Positions 17,099-26,078 of a stretch of 64,000 nucleotides of DNA are shown in pieces; within the stretch, counting starts at the first letter, position 1; each line of letters starts with the position of its first letter. The notes under the pieces were generated by a model. It saw only the letters and a list, made by a program, of their open reading frames with translations, was not told the origin of the DNA and did no database searches. The position numbers were made by a program, and so were the translations under genes. The DNA lies in assembly GCA_913775795.1 (NCBI GenBank), contig CAJYLT010000022.1, positions 1 through 64,000 on the forward strand, in the 5' to 3' direction. Source of the DNA: an uncultured Sphingomonas sp. (GTDB lineage Bacteria > Pseudomonadota > Alphaproteobacteria > Sphingomonadales > Sphingomonadaceae).

Positions 17099-20014
17099 TC
17101 AGCGCCGGTCCAGCCGCACCTTTGCCCCGGCGTAAAAATAGCGGCCGAGCGGCGAGATCGGGACATTGGTCTCGAAGCCGATATCGGGCTTCTGGTCGGC
17201 CAGATTGTTGACGCCGGCATAGAAAGAGAAATCGTCGCCCGCCGCGATCGACGCCTGGATGTCGTGCTGCCACAATTCCTTGAACCGGAAATATTGCGGC
17301 GCGACGAAGGTCGGGTTGTCGTCGGTGGCGAAGCGCGAGAAGCGCCGCACGCCGTTCTGCCAGCGGAGGTTATAGGCGAGCGTCAGCGCACCCGTCGTCC
17401 AGGTGGGCGAGAAGGTGACGGTATAGCGCGGGCGGAACGGCCGGTCGGTGTTGTCCTCGACGTCCGCCCCGGGCGTCGCCACCTGTTCCAGCCGGTGCAG
17501 ATAGCCGCCGACCAGCCGCAGATCGAACCGCCCGAGCGATCCGGCGTCGACCGCATAGGTGAGGTTGGCCTCGAGACCCGCGGTGCGGAATGCGGCGACG
17601 TTCTCGGGCTGGACGATATAGCCGTTGATGTAGCCGGTCCCCGTCCGGCGAGAAATCGCGCGGCAGAACGGATTGTCGGTGGTCGGCTGATCGACGCAGA
17701 GTTCGGCGATCGTCGTCGGCGATGCCTGGCTGATCGCGTCGCGCAGGCGAATGTCGTACCAGTCGACCGCGAGTTGCAACCGCGGCAGGAAGCCGGGGCG
17801 GAGCACGACGCCCGCGGTCCAGGTTCGCGCGGTTTCGGGGCGCAGGTTCGCGTTGCCCTGCTGCGCGCCCGGAATGTTCAGGTTGGCGTCGGGATTGTTG
17901 GCGTTGGTGAAGTCAGTCGGATCGCCGCCCGCCGCGCGGATCAGCGACTGGCAGTTCGCCTCGCGATACTGCGTCCCCCGATCGCGGCGGCCGAGATAGC
18001 AGGGATCGCTGATGAAGTCGGCATAGCCGGTGCGCGGGCGGAAGACCTCGGCGATGTTGGGCGCGCGGACCGACTGGCCATAGGAGCCGCGCAAGGTCAG
18101 GTCCGGGACCGGCGCATAGACCGCGTTGAACGAATAGGCGCGCGTGCCGCCGATCGTCGAATAGTCCGAATAGCGGCCCGCCGCGCCGACCGACAGCAGG
18201 TGTGCGAACGGCCGGTCCTGAAGGAGCGGCGCGTTGAGCTCGCCGAACACCTCCCACACGTCGAAGGCGCCGCTCGACGGCGTCTGGACGACGGGTTCGT
18301 CGTAGATGCCGTCGTCGACCGAGAAGTAGGCGCCGCTCGCGAGGCCTGCGTCGGGGCGAAAGCGGCTCGATTCGCGGCGATACTCGGCCCCGACCGCGAA
18401 CTGCACCGGCCCGCCCGGCAGCGCGAAGAACTGGCCGAAATCGCCGGTGAGCGAGGCGTTGACGACATGCTGCTCGACGCGCGCATTGCTGACCGGATCG
18501 GTCAGGAAATAGTCGAACGAGGCCGGGTCGGCGGTGTCGATGCCGAAGGTGTTGAGCGGCCGGCACCCGTCCGCCCGCGCCGCGGCGGAGCGGCAGACGA
18601 TGTTGCCCGACCCGTCGAACACCGCATCGATCGCGGCGACGAAGTTGGCGACGTTGCGGTCGTTGAGCTTGGTCGCGCGAATGTCGGTGCGGCCATAGGT
18701 GTAGTAGACGTCGTATTGCGCATGCTCGCTGATCCGCCCGGTGGCGTCGATCACCCCGCGCCACGTGCGGCGGCGGTCGTCCTCGCCCCGGCGCGGCAGG
18801 TCGAAATTGTTGCGACTGATATAGACCGCGGTGTCGCCATTGGCACGCGCGGCGGCGAGGATCGAGGCGGGTAGGTACGGATTGTCGAAGCTGATCGTAG
18901 AGGGATAGGTGCCGCTATAGCTGCCGAAGGTCCGCGCCTCCGACTGCACGAACTTGCCCTCCAGCGTCAGCTTGAACGCGTCGGACGCATCGAAGCGGGT
19001 GAGGAGGTTCACCGCATGGCGCTGCGTGCGCGGCAGGATGTCGCCGATATAGCCCGCGACCGGCGAATCGTCGCCGCCCAGCGTATAGCTGTCGTTCTGA
19101 AGCTGCCGGCCCGGCGTGTAGATGACGCCGTCGCCGCGGAAGATCTGATTGCCGATATAGACGAGGCCGTAGGGCGAGCTTTGCGCATAGCGGATGTCGG
19201 CGACCGGCCCCTGCTGATAGCTGCCGGGTCGGGCCGGATCATAGCCATCCAGATTGACGAAATTGAACCGGTTGGCCGAGCGCAGGAACGAGCGGTCGTC
19301 GTTCGCCAGCGGATCCTCTGCATTATACTCGTAGCCCAGCGTCACATTGGCGCGGCCGTCGGCGAAGTTACGGCCCGCGATGACCGAGGCGAAGCGGTTG
19401 CCCGCGTCCCCGCGCTCCGAAATCCCCGCCTGCACCCGCGCGGCGATCCCGTCGAAATCGCGGCGCAGCACGAAGTTGACAACGCCAGACACGCCGTCCG
19501 CGCCATAGACGGCGGAGGCCGCGCCGGTCAGCACGTCGACCCGCTCGATCAGGTCGGTGGGGATCGCGTTGATATCGACCGCGGCGGTGTCGAACTGGCT
19601 GGCGACGTGGCGCCGGCCGTTGACCAGCACCAGCGTCCGGTTGGTGCCGAGCCCGCGCAGGTCGAGGAGGTTGAGGCCGGCCTGACCCAGGCTCGCCTCG
19701 GTTTGTGCATTGCCGGCCGTTCGCGTGCTGTCGAGCGAGTTGGTGAGTGCGGGCACGCGCTGGAGGAAGCTGGTGACGTTGGTGTTGCCCGACCGCTCCA
19801 GCGCCTGGGCGTCGAGCGAGACGATTGGGTTGGGCGCGGCGTAATCGGGGCGCTGGATGCGCGATCCGGTCACGACGATATCGTCGGCGGGAGCGGCCTC
19901 TTCCACCTCCGGGGCGGGCGGCGGGGGTGCCTCCTGCGCGAGGGCGGCGGGCGCCCACAGGAGCAGCGCTGCGCCGGCGAGAAGCCCGCCGCGCGATGAA
20001 GTGCCGAACGCCAT
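17099..20014 (-). CDS. TonB-dependent outer-membrane receptor
   Basis: A receptor of 971 residues with a signal peptide ending AALAQ (about residue 27), a Pro/Glu-rich spacer, a TonB box-like DDIVVTGSRI, a plug domain to about residue 170 (with VLVNGRRHVASQFDTAAVD) and a long beta-barrel ending in an aromatic strand (RYFYAGAKVRLDRR). No STN signalling domain is present, so it is probably not a sigma/anti-sigma transducer. It is divergent from a carbohydrate-type ABC importer operon (20173-23149), which suggests that it brings an oligosaccharide across the outer membrane for that importer. The ligand is unknown. Confidence 0.93.
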   Translation of the reverse strand: MAFGTSSRGGLLAGAALLLWAPAALAQEAPPPPAPEVEEAAPADDIVVTGSRIQRPDYAAPNPIVSLDAQALERSGNTNVTSFLQRVPALTNSLDSTRTAGNAQTEASLGQAGLNLLDLRGLGTNRTLVLVNGRRHVASQFDTAAVDINAIPTDLIERVDVLTGAASAVYGADGVSGVVNFVLRRDFDGIAARVQAGISERGDAGNRFASVIAGRNFADGRANVTLGYEYNAEDPLANDDRSFLRSANRFNFVNLDGYDPARPGSYQQGPVADIRYAQSSPYGLVYIGNQIFRGDGVIYTPGRQLQNDSYTLGGDDSPVAGYIGDILPRTQRHAVNLLTRFDASDAFKLTLEGKFVQSEARTFGSYSGTYPSTISFDNPYLPASILAAARANGDTAVYISRNNFDLPRRGEDDRRRTWRGVIDATGRISEHAQYDVYYTYGRTDIRATKLNDRNVANFVAAIDAVFDGSGNIVCRSAAARADGCRPLNTFGIDTADPASFDYFLTDPVSNARVEQHVVNASLTGDFGQFFALPGGPVQFAVGAEYRRESSRFRPDAGLASGAYFSVDDGIYDEPVVQTPSSGAFDVWEVFGELNAPLLQDRPFAHLLSVGAAGRYSDYSTIGGTRAYSFNAVYAPVPDLTLRGSYGQSVRAPNIAEVFRPRTGYADFISDPCYLGRRDRGTQYREANCQSLIRAAGGDPTDFTNANNPDANLNIPGAQQGNANLRPETARTWTAGVVLRPGFLPRLQLAVDWYDIRLRDAISQASPTTIAELCVDQPTTDNPFCRAISRRTGTGYINGYIVQPENVAAFRTAGLEANLTYAVDAGSLGRFDLRLVGGYLHRLEQVATPGADVEDNTDRPFRPRYTVTFSPTWTTGALTLAYNLRWQNGVRRFSRFATDDNPTFVAPQYFRFKELWQHDIQASIAAGDDFSFYAGVNNLADQKPDIGFETNVPISPLGRYFYAGAKVRLDRR

Positions 20015-20172
20015 CTGATCTTTCCCCCGTTGCGGCCGCTCCGCCTTGGGCGGATGTGGCCGAATTGGAGAACGTGCCGGGTACAGGATGTTTCCGGCGC
20101 GTTTCCGTACACCGCTATGGCGCGTCGATGTGCGACCTGCCACCCTGTCCCGATGGACCGTCCCGGCAGCCC

Positions 20173-21423
20173 GTGTTGATCGCTATCGACCGCCGGACGA
20201 TGCTGGGCGGTGCGGCGGCGCTGACGCTGTCGGGGTGCGCGCGGGCGCGGGACCGGGGCGCGCTGCGGTTCTGGGCGACGGGGTACGAGGGCGATTATTC
20301 CCCGCATCTCATGGTCCCCTTCACCGCCGCGACGGGGATCGAGGTCGAGACGCAGTCGGTGCCGAGCACCGCGGCGCACGAAAAATTCCTGACCGCGTTC
20401 GCGGGCGGCGTGCTGCCCGACGTGTTCATGCTCCCCTCGGGCTGGGTGGGCGAGTTCGCGATGATCGGCGCGGTCGCGCCGGTGCCGTCGCCTGCGCTGG
20501 TCGCCGACACGCTGCCCGCCGCGCGCGCGATCGCACAGGTGGGCGGGCGCGACTTCGCCGTGCCGTGGGCGATCGCGCCGCAGGTGCAGTTCTTCCGCCG
20601 CGACCTTCTGGCCGGAGCGGGGTACGACGCGCCGCCAACCGACTGGGCGAGCTGGCGAGACATGGGCCGCAAGCTCAAGCGGCGGCAGCCCGAAGAGTTC
20701 GTGGTCCTCGCGCTGCTCAACTGGCCCGACACGCTGTTCTCGATGCTGTACCAGGCCGGCGCGGTGCTGCTGCGCGACCGCGATACGCGCGGCAATTTCC
20801 GCACGGCGGAGGCGCGGGCGGCGTTCGCCTTCTACAAGTCGCTGTTCGACGAGGGGCTGGCGCCCAAGGTCCTGTCGACCGAGATACAGGACCCCTTTGC
20901 CGCGTTCGCACAGGGGCGGTTCGCGGTCTGGCCGAGCTGGCCGACCTTGCTCCTCGATCTCAAACGCCGCGCCCCCGAATTGCCGCACGCGCGCTGGGGC
21001 GTGGCGCGGCTGGCCGGGCCGCGCGGGCCGGGTCCGGCGACGATGGTCGCCAACAGCCTGTGTGTCGCCCCCACGTCCGCGCGTCCGGCCGAGGCATGGG
21101 CGCTGGTCCGCCATCTCTCCTCCGCCGCGAGCGAGCTTCGCTTCCAGTCGCTGATCGGCAACCTGCCCGCGCGGGCGAGTGCGTGGGCCTCGCCGCAGAT
21201 GGCCGACCCCATCCTCGCCCCCTTTGCCCGGCAGATGCGCGAGCCCGCCATCGCCCCGCCCGTGGTCGAGTGGGAGCGGATCCAGAGCGAGGTGCAGCTC
21301 GTGGCCGAGCGGATGGTGCGCGGGGACCTGTCGATCGACGAGGCCCTGACGGCGATCGACACGCGCATCGACCGCATCCTCGCCAAGCGCCGCGCGCTGG
21401 TCGACGCGGGGCGGATCGCATGA
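20173..21423 (+). CDS. ABC sugar-type solute-binding lipoprotein
   Basis: A family 1 extracellular solute-binding protein of 416 residues. From GTG 20173 the N-terminus carries a twin-arginine motif followed by a lipobox (DRRTMLGGAAALTLSGC), so it is probably Tat-exported and lipid-anchored. An ATG at 20128 is an alternative start, but its added residues look non-coding. The segment LRFWATGYEGDYSPHLMVPF and the body resemble maltose/oligosaccharide binding proteins. It overlaps the first permease gene by ATGA. Ligand unknown. Confidence 0.87.
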   Translation: MLIAIDRRTMLGGAAALTLSGCARARDRGALRFWATGYEGDYSPHLMVPFTAATGIEVETQSVPSTAAHEKFLTAFAGGVLPDVFMLPSGWVGEFAMIGAVAPVPSPALVADTLPAARAIAQVGGRDFAVPWAIAPQVQFFRRDLLAGAGYDAPPTDWASWRDMGRKLKRRQPEEFVVLALLNWPDTLFSMLYQAGAVLLRDRDTRGNFRTAEARAAFAFYKSLFDEGLAPKVLSTEIQDPFAAFAQGRFAVWPSWPTLLLDLKRRAPELPHARWGVARLAGPRGPGPATMVANSLCVAPTSARPAEAWALVRHLSSAASELRFQSLIGNLPARASAWASPQMADPILAPFARQMREPAIAPPVVEWERIQSEVQLVAERMVRGDLSIDEALTAIDTRIDRILAKRRALVDAGRIA

Positions 21424-22301
21424 GCCGGCAGGAGCGCGCCGCGTGGCTCTTCGCCGGCCCCGTCCTTGCGGCGATCGCGGCGATGCTGGTGCTGCCGGTC
21501 GGCCTCGCGCTGCTGCTGGGGCTGACCGACTACAGCATCTATGCGCTTGCCGACCTCAAGAACCTGCGTTTCGTCGGCCTCGCCAATTTCACCGAGCTCT
21601 TGTCGACCCGGCTGTTCTGGCGCGCGCTCGGCAATACCGCGCTGTTCGCAGGCCTGGGCGTGCCGATGGCGATCGGTGCGTCGCTGGCCGCCGCGCTGCT
21701 GCTCCACGACGCGACGGTGCGGTGGAAGCCGCTGTGGCGCGTGGCTCTGTTCGCACCCTATGTCACGAGCGTGGTCGCGACCGCGATCGTCTGGCGGTTC
21801 GTGCTCAACACGCGGTTCGGGCTGCTCAATTCCGCATTGGGCGCGGTGGGGATCGGCCCGGTCGACTGGCTCGGCGATCCGCGTGCATCGATCCCGGCGA
21901 TCCTCCTCTTCGTCACCTGGAAGATCTTCGGCTACAACATGATCGTCTTCACTGCCGCGCTGTCGGCGGTGCCGGGCGAGCTGATGGAGGCCGCGCGGCT
22001 GGACGGCGCCTCGCGCTGGGGGCGGTTCCGGCACGTGACGCTGCCCGCGATCGGGCCGACGCTGCTGCTTGCCGCGGTCATGAGCGTCGCCGGGTTCCTG
22101 CAGCTCTTTGCCGAGCCCTATGTCATGACGATGGGCGGGCCGGCGCAGAGCACCGTCACCGTCCTCTATTTCATGTTCGACGAGGGGTTCCGCTGGTGGA
22201 ACCTGGGTCAGGCGTCGGCGACCGCGCTGATTCTGTTCGTCCTGATCCTGGGCGTGACGGCGGTGCAGACGCGGATCGGGCGGCGATACCAGTGGCTGTG
22301 A
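21420..22301 (+). CDS. Carbohydrate ABC transporter permease (MalF-like)
   Basis: An inner-membrane permease of 293 residues with six predicted helices. The cytoplasmic EAA loop that docks the ATPase reads EAARLDGASRWGRFRHVTLP. It belongs to the sugar permease group that pairs with a MalG-like partner, here the next gene, which overlaps it by GTGA. It acts with the binding protein before it and probably with the ATPase encoded on the other strand at 23146-24213. Confidence 0.92.
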   Translation: MSRQERAAWLFAGPVLAAIAAMLVLPVGLALLLGLTDYSIYALADLKNLRFVGLANFTELLSTRLFWRALGNTALFAGLGVPMAIGASLAAALLLHDATVRWKPLWRVALFAPYVTSVVATAIVWRFVLNTRFGLLNSALGAVGIGPVDWLGDPRASIPAILLFVTWKIFGYNMIVFTAALSAVPGELMEAARLDGASRWGRFRHVTLPAIGPTLLLAAVMSVAGFLQLFAEPYVMTMGGPAQSTVTVLYFMFDEGFRWWNLGQASATALILFVLILGVTAVQTRIGRRYQWL

Positions 22302-23149
22302 GGCGGCGGACCCTGCGCGCGATCGTCGCCAACGGCGCGGTGGCGGCGCTGACCGCGGTAACGCTCGTGCCACTGATCTGGATGGTCACGGTGTCGTTCA
22401 TGCCGCGCGGCAGCTCGTCGCAAGTGCCGGTGCCGTTCTGGCCGGATCGCTGGAGCATCGAGAATTACTACGAGCTGCTGGTCCGCCGCCAGTTCGAGGG
22501 CGCGTGGTTCGACTATCGCATCCTGCCGGCGCTGCTCAACAGCATCGGCGTGGCGGCGATCGCCACCTTGCTCGGCCTCCTGCTGACCGTTCCGGCGGGC
22601 TATGCCTTTGCCAAGCTGCAATTCCGCGGGCGCGAGCGGCTCTTGAAGCTGCTGATCGCGGCGCTGGTGGTGCCGGGGCAGGTGGCGATGCTGCCCTTGT
22701 TCCTGATGTTCAAGGAACTGGGGCTGGTCAACAGCTATGCCGGCGTCATCCTGCCCGGCCTTGCCGGCGTGTTCGCGGTACTGTTCGTGCGCCAGGCCGT
22801 GCTGGCGATCCCCGACGAGATGCTCGACGCCGCGCGGATCGACGGGGCGGGGGAGGGGCGGATCTTCGTCTCGATCGTGCTGCCCCTCATCGCGCCGATC
22901 ACGGTGACGCTGGCGCTGTTCATCTTCCTTGGCAGCTGGAACGACTTTCTCTGGCCGCTCATCATCCTGTCGGATCAGGAGCGCTATACGCTCCCCGTCG
23001 CGGTCGCGGCGATCATGCGCGAGCATGCCGCCGACGGCGAACTGATGATGGCCGCATCGGTCGTCACGACGCTGCCGGTGCTGCTGATCTTCCTGCCGCT
23101 CCAGCGCTTCTACATCGGCGGGCTGCTGGGCGGCAGCGTCAAGGGTTAG
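22298..23149 (+). CDS. Carbohydrate ABC transporter permease (MalG-like)
   Basis: A permease of 283 residues with about six helices. The EAA loop is DAARIDGAGEGRIFVSIVLP, and the segment LFIFLGSWNDFLWPLIIL is typical of MalG/UgpE proteins. The start is GTG 22298, overlapping the stop of the first permease; no ATG is available nearby. It completes the membrane channel of the importer. The 3' end overlaps the convergent ATPase gene by four bases. Confidence 0.92.
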   Translation: MRRRTLRAIVANGAVAALTAVTLVPLIWMVTVSFMPRGSSSQVPVPFWPDRWSIENYYELLVRRQFEGAWFDYRILPALLNSIGVAAIATLLGLLLTVPAGYAFAKLQFRGRERLLKLLIAALVVPGQVAMLPLFLMFKELGLVNSYAGVILPGLAGVFAVLFVRQAVLAIPDEMLDAARIDGAGEGRIFVSIVLPLIAPITVTLALFIFLGSWNDFLWPLIILSDQERYTLPVAVAAIMREHAADGELMMAASVVTTLPVLLIFLPLQRFYIGGLLGGSVKG

Positions 23150-24213
23150 CGAGGCAGCGCGTCGCCGGCCGCATCGAACACCTGCACCCGGTAGGGGGCG
23201 GTGCCGAAGCGCAGTACCTCGCCCAGCGTCACCGCGCGGTCGCCGGGCAGCTGCGCGACGAGCGACGTGTCGAGATGCGCGAAGGAAAGCGGGCCGAGCC
23301 GCTCGAACAATTCCACCGCGCCGACGAACGGCCCGTCCGGATCGGGCTCCAGATGCTCGGGCCGGATACCGATCGTCACCATGGCTCCGATCGCGTCGGC
23401 AGGCGCACGGGCGATGCTGCGCAGGCGGTGGCCGTCCGTCAGCGTCACCTCTATCCCATGCTCGTCGATAGCCGAGATCGTCGCGGGCAGCAGGTTGATC
23501 CCCGGTGCGCCGATCGCCCGCGCGACGGCCAGGTTGGCGGGGCGGGCATAGAGGTCGAGCGGCGCGCCCACCTGCTCCACCCGGCCGCCGCCCATCACGA
23601 CGATGCGGTTGGCGAGCGTCATCGCCTCGAGCTGGTCGTGGGTGACGTAGATCATCGTCGCGCCCAGCCGCCCGTGCAGCCGTGCGAGTTCGTGCCGCAT
23701 CCGCACGCGGAGCTCGGCATCGAGGTTGGACAAGGGCTCGTCGAGCAGCAGCACCTGCGGCTCGCGCACGATCGCGCGGGCGATCGACACGCGCTGGCGC
23801 TGCCCGCCAGACAATGCGGCGGGGCGCCGGTCGAGCAGCGCGCCCAGTTCGAGCGTGTCCGCGACCTCGGCGACGCGTGCGGCTATTTCCGCGCGGGGGC
23901 GGCGCTGGACCTTGAGCGGGAACGCGATGTTCTCGGCGACCGACAGATGCGGGTAAAGCGCGTAGGACTGGAATACCATCGCGAGCCCTCGGTCGGCGGG
24001 CGCCGCGTCGGTCACGTCGCGCCCGTCGATCAGGACGCGGCCGTCGCTCGGCACTTCGAGGCCAGCGATCATGCGCAGCAGCGTCGACTTGCCGCAGCCC
24101 GACGGGCCGACGATCACCGCGAACTCGCCATCGGCGATCGCAAGGTCGGTGGGTTCGAGCACCGTCGTGGCGCCGAAGCGCTTGGTCAGGCCCTGAATTT
24201 CGACGGTCGCCAC
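23146..24213 (-). CDS. Sugar ABC transporter ATP-binding protein (MalK/UgpC-like)
   Basis: An ATPase of 355 residues. Walker A is GPSGCGKST, the signature LSGGQRQRVSIARA, Walker B VLLLDEPLSNLD, and the switch histidine lies in YVTHDQLEAM. The last 120 residues form the TOBE/OB region of MalK-type ATPases that energise carbohydrate or glycerol-phosphate importers. It should power the importer encoded at 20173-23149, yet it lies on the opposite strand and converges with it, so it must have its own promoter. Confidence 0.93.
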   Translation of the reverse strand: MATVEIQGLTKRFGATTVLEPTDLAIADGEFAVIVGPSGCGKSTLLRMIAGLEVPSDGRVLIDGRDVTDAAPADRGLAMVFQSYALYPHLSVAENIAFPLKVQRRPRAEIAARVAEVADTLELGALLDRRPAALSGGQRQRVSIARAIVREPQVLLLDEPLSNLDAELRVRMRHELARLHGRLGATMIYVTHDQLEAMTLANRIVVMGGGRVEQVGAPLDLYARPANLAVARAIGAPGINLLPATISAIDEHGIEVTLTDGHRLRSIARAPADAIGAMVTIGIRPEHLEPDPDGPFVGAVELFERLGPLSFAHLDTSLVAQLPGDRAVTLGEVLRFGTAPYRVQVFDAAGDALPR

Positions 24214-24294
24214 GTCAGGCGGGGACGCGGCTGGGTAATGCAGTCATCGCCGCTACCGTGCGCGCGGCCGCTGCGGCTGGCAAGCATGGGGAAC

Positions 24295-24324
24295 AGCCCG
24301 CCCCGCGCGAACGCGAAGCGGGCT
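24295..24324 (-). terminator. Hairpin downstream of aceA
   Basis: AGCCCGC (24295-24301) pairs with GCGGGCT (24318-24324) in the 140-base gap between the isocitrate lyase stop and the ABC ATPase start. Read with aceA, it follows the stop codon by about 30 bases. There is no T run, so any termination would be weak or factor-aided. Confidence 0.4.
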
Positions 24325-24353
24325 GCCTTCCTCCCCAGGAACGGGATGCCGCG

Positions 24354-25946
24354 TCAGGCGGCGAACTGATTCATCGTGTTGTGGACGCCGCCCGCCTTCA
24401 GCGCGGCCTCTCCGGCGAAATATTCCTTGTGGTCGTCGCCGATATCGCTGCCAGACATATTCTGGTGCTTCACACAGGCGATCCCCTCGCGGATTTCCTT
24501 GCGCTGCACGCCCGCGACATAGCCGAGCATTCCCGCGTCCCCGAAATACTCCCTGGCGAGATTGTCGGTCGACAGCGCCGCGGTGTGATAGGTCGGCAGC
24601 GTGATGAGGTGGTGGAAGATGCCCGCCCGCGCCGCCGCGTCGCGCTGGAAGGTACGGATGCGCTCGTCCGCCTCCGCCGCCAGCTCGGTGCCGTCGTAAT
24701 CCACGCTCATCAGCCGCGCGCGGTCGTACGCCGACACGTCGCAGCCCTCGCCGGCCCAGGCGTCGAACACCTGCTGGCGGAAGTTCAGCGTCCAGTTGAA
24801 GCTGGGCGAGTTGTTGTAGACGAGCTTGGCGTCGGGCACGACGTCGCGGATGCGGTCGACCATGCCGGCGATCTGCTCGATATGCGGCTTCTCGGTCTCG
24901 ATCCAGAGCAGGTCCGCGCCGTTCTGAAGGCTGGTGATGCAGTCGAGAACGCAGCGATCCTCGCCGGTGCCGGGCCGGAACTGATAGAGGTTTGAGGGGA
25001 GGCGCTTCGGCCGCATCAACTGGCCGTCGCGGTTGATGACGACGTCGCCGTTCAGGCTGGCGGCATCGACCGGCTCGCAATCGAGGAAGCGGTTATACTG
25101 GTCGCCGAGGTCGCCGGGCTCCTTGGAAAAAGCGATCTGCTTGGTGAGGCCGGCGCCGAGCGAATCGGTGCGGGCGACGATGATGCCGTCGTCGATGCCG
25201 AGTTCGAGGAAGGCGTAGCGGATCGCGCGGATCTTTTGCAGGAAGTCCTCGTGCGGGACCGTCACCTTGCCGTCCTGGTGCCCGCACTGCTTCTCGTCCG
25301 ACACCTGGTTCTCGATCTGGAGTGCGCAGGCGCCCGCCTCGATCATCTTCTTGGCGAGCAGGTACGTCGCCTCGGCATTGCCGAAGCCCGCGTCGATATC
25401 GGCGATGATCGGCACGATATGCGTCTCATGATGGTCGATCGCGTTGAGGATGCGCTGCTCCTCGATCGCGTTGCCCGCTTCCCGCGCCTTGTCGAGGTCG
25501 CGGAACAGGCCGCCCAGTTCGCGCGCGTCCGCCTGACGCAGGAAGGTGTAGAGCTCCTCGATCAGCGCGGGGACGCTCGTCTTCTCGTGCATCGACTGAT
25601 CGGGCAGGGGGCCGAACTCGCTGCGCAGCGCGGCGATCATCCAGCCGGAGAGATAGAGGTAGCGGCGCTTGGTGGTGCCGAAATGCTTCTTGATCGCGAT
25701 CAGCTTCTGCTGGCCGATGAAGCCGTGCCAGCAGCCGAGCGACTGGGTGTAGTTCGCGGGGTCCGCGTCGTAGGCGGCCATGTCCTCGCGCATGATCTTC
25801 GCGGTGTAGCGCGCGATGTCGAGGCCGGTGCGGAAGCGGTTCTGAAGCCGCATCCGCGCGACCGCCTGTGCGTCGATCGCGGCCCAGGGGGCACCCGCGG
25901 CGGCGATGGTGCGGGCGGCGTCGGCGGTCGTCTGGGCAAGGGTCAT
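24354..25946 (-). CDS. aceA: Isocitrate lyase
   Basis: The first enzyme of the glyoxylate shunt, cleaving isocitrate to glyoxylate and succinate. At 530 residues it belongs to the longer subgroup seen in Pseudomonas aeruginosa rather than the E. coli type of about 434. The catalytic cysteine is near residue 218 in SDEKQCGHQDGKVTVPHEDF, where the E. coli motif would be KKCGH. Other active-site segments are VARTDSLGAG and NNSPSFNWTL. The start MTLAQTTADAAR is at 25946. Malate synthase is not in the window. A 128-base AT-rich upstream region holds a palindrome. Confidence 0.95.
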   Translation of the reverse strand: MTLAQTTADAARTIAAAGAPWAAIDAQAVARMRLQNRFRTGLDIARYTAKIMREDMAAYDADPANYTQSLGCWHGFIGQQKLIAIKKHFGTTKRRYLYLSGWMIAALRSEFGPLPDQSMHEKTSVPALIEELYTFLRQADARELGGLFRDLDKAREAGNAIEEQRILNAIDHHETHIVPIIADIDAGFGNAEATYLLAKKMIEAGACALQIENQVSDEKQCGHQDGKVTVPHEDFLQKIRAIRYAFLELGIDDGIIVARTDSLGAGLTKQIAFSKEPGDLGDQYNRFLDCEPVDAASLNGDVVINRDGQLMRPKRLPSNLYQFRPGTGEDRCVLDCITSLQNGADLLWIETEKPHIEQIAGMVDRIRDVVPDAKLVYNNSPSFNWTLNFRQQVFDAWAGEGCDVSAYDRARLMSVDYDGTELAAEADERIRTFQRDAAARAGIFHHLITLPTYHTAALSTDNLAREYFGDAGMLGYVAGVQRKEIREGIACVKHQNMSGSDIGDDHKEYFAGEAALKAGGVHNTMNQFAA

Positions 25947-26065
25947 GGCACGTCTCGCTTCGTGAAGGTACCATCGGGTTATCGGCGGCGCTGTCACGAA
26001 TCGAGGGAATCAGTCAGCTTTTGACGTGATGAAGTCGGCTAAACTGCAAAATGTAGTGAAACTCT

Positions 26066-26078
26066 GTAAATTATTTAC
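26066..26078. promoter_or_regulatory. Palindrome upstream of aceA
   Basis: GTAAATTATTTAC is a perfect 13-base palindrome with a central T, in an AT-rich stretch between the cyclophilin stop codon, which it overlaps, and aceA. It is about 120 bases before the aceA start. An operator is possible; the function is not known. Confidence 0.35.

Noticed and set aside
17048..18874. A long open frame of about 600 codons antisense to the TonB receptor gene
   Set aside because: It has an Arg/Asp/Gly-rich, low-complexity composition typical of the reverse frame of GC-rich genes. The opposite strand carries a clear receptor.
26066..26078. The AT palindrome as a transcription terminator of the cyclophilin gene
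   Set aside because: It overlaps the stop codon and is AT-only, so it would make a weak hairpin; an operator is more plausible.
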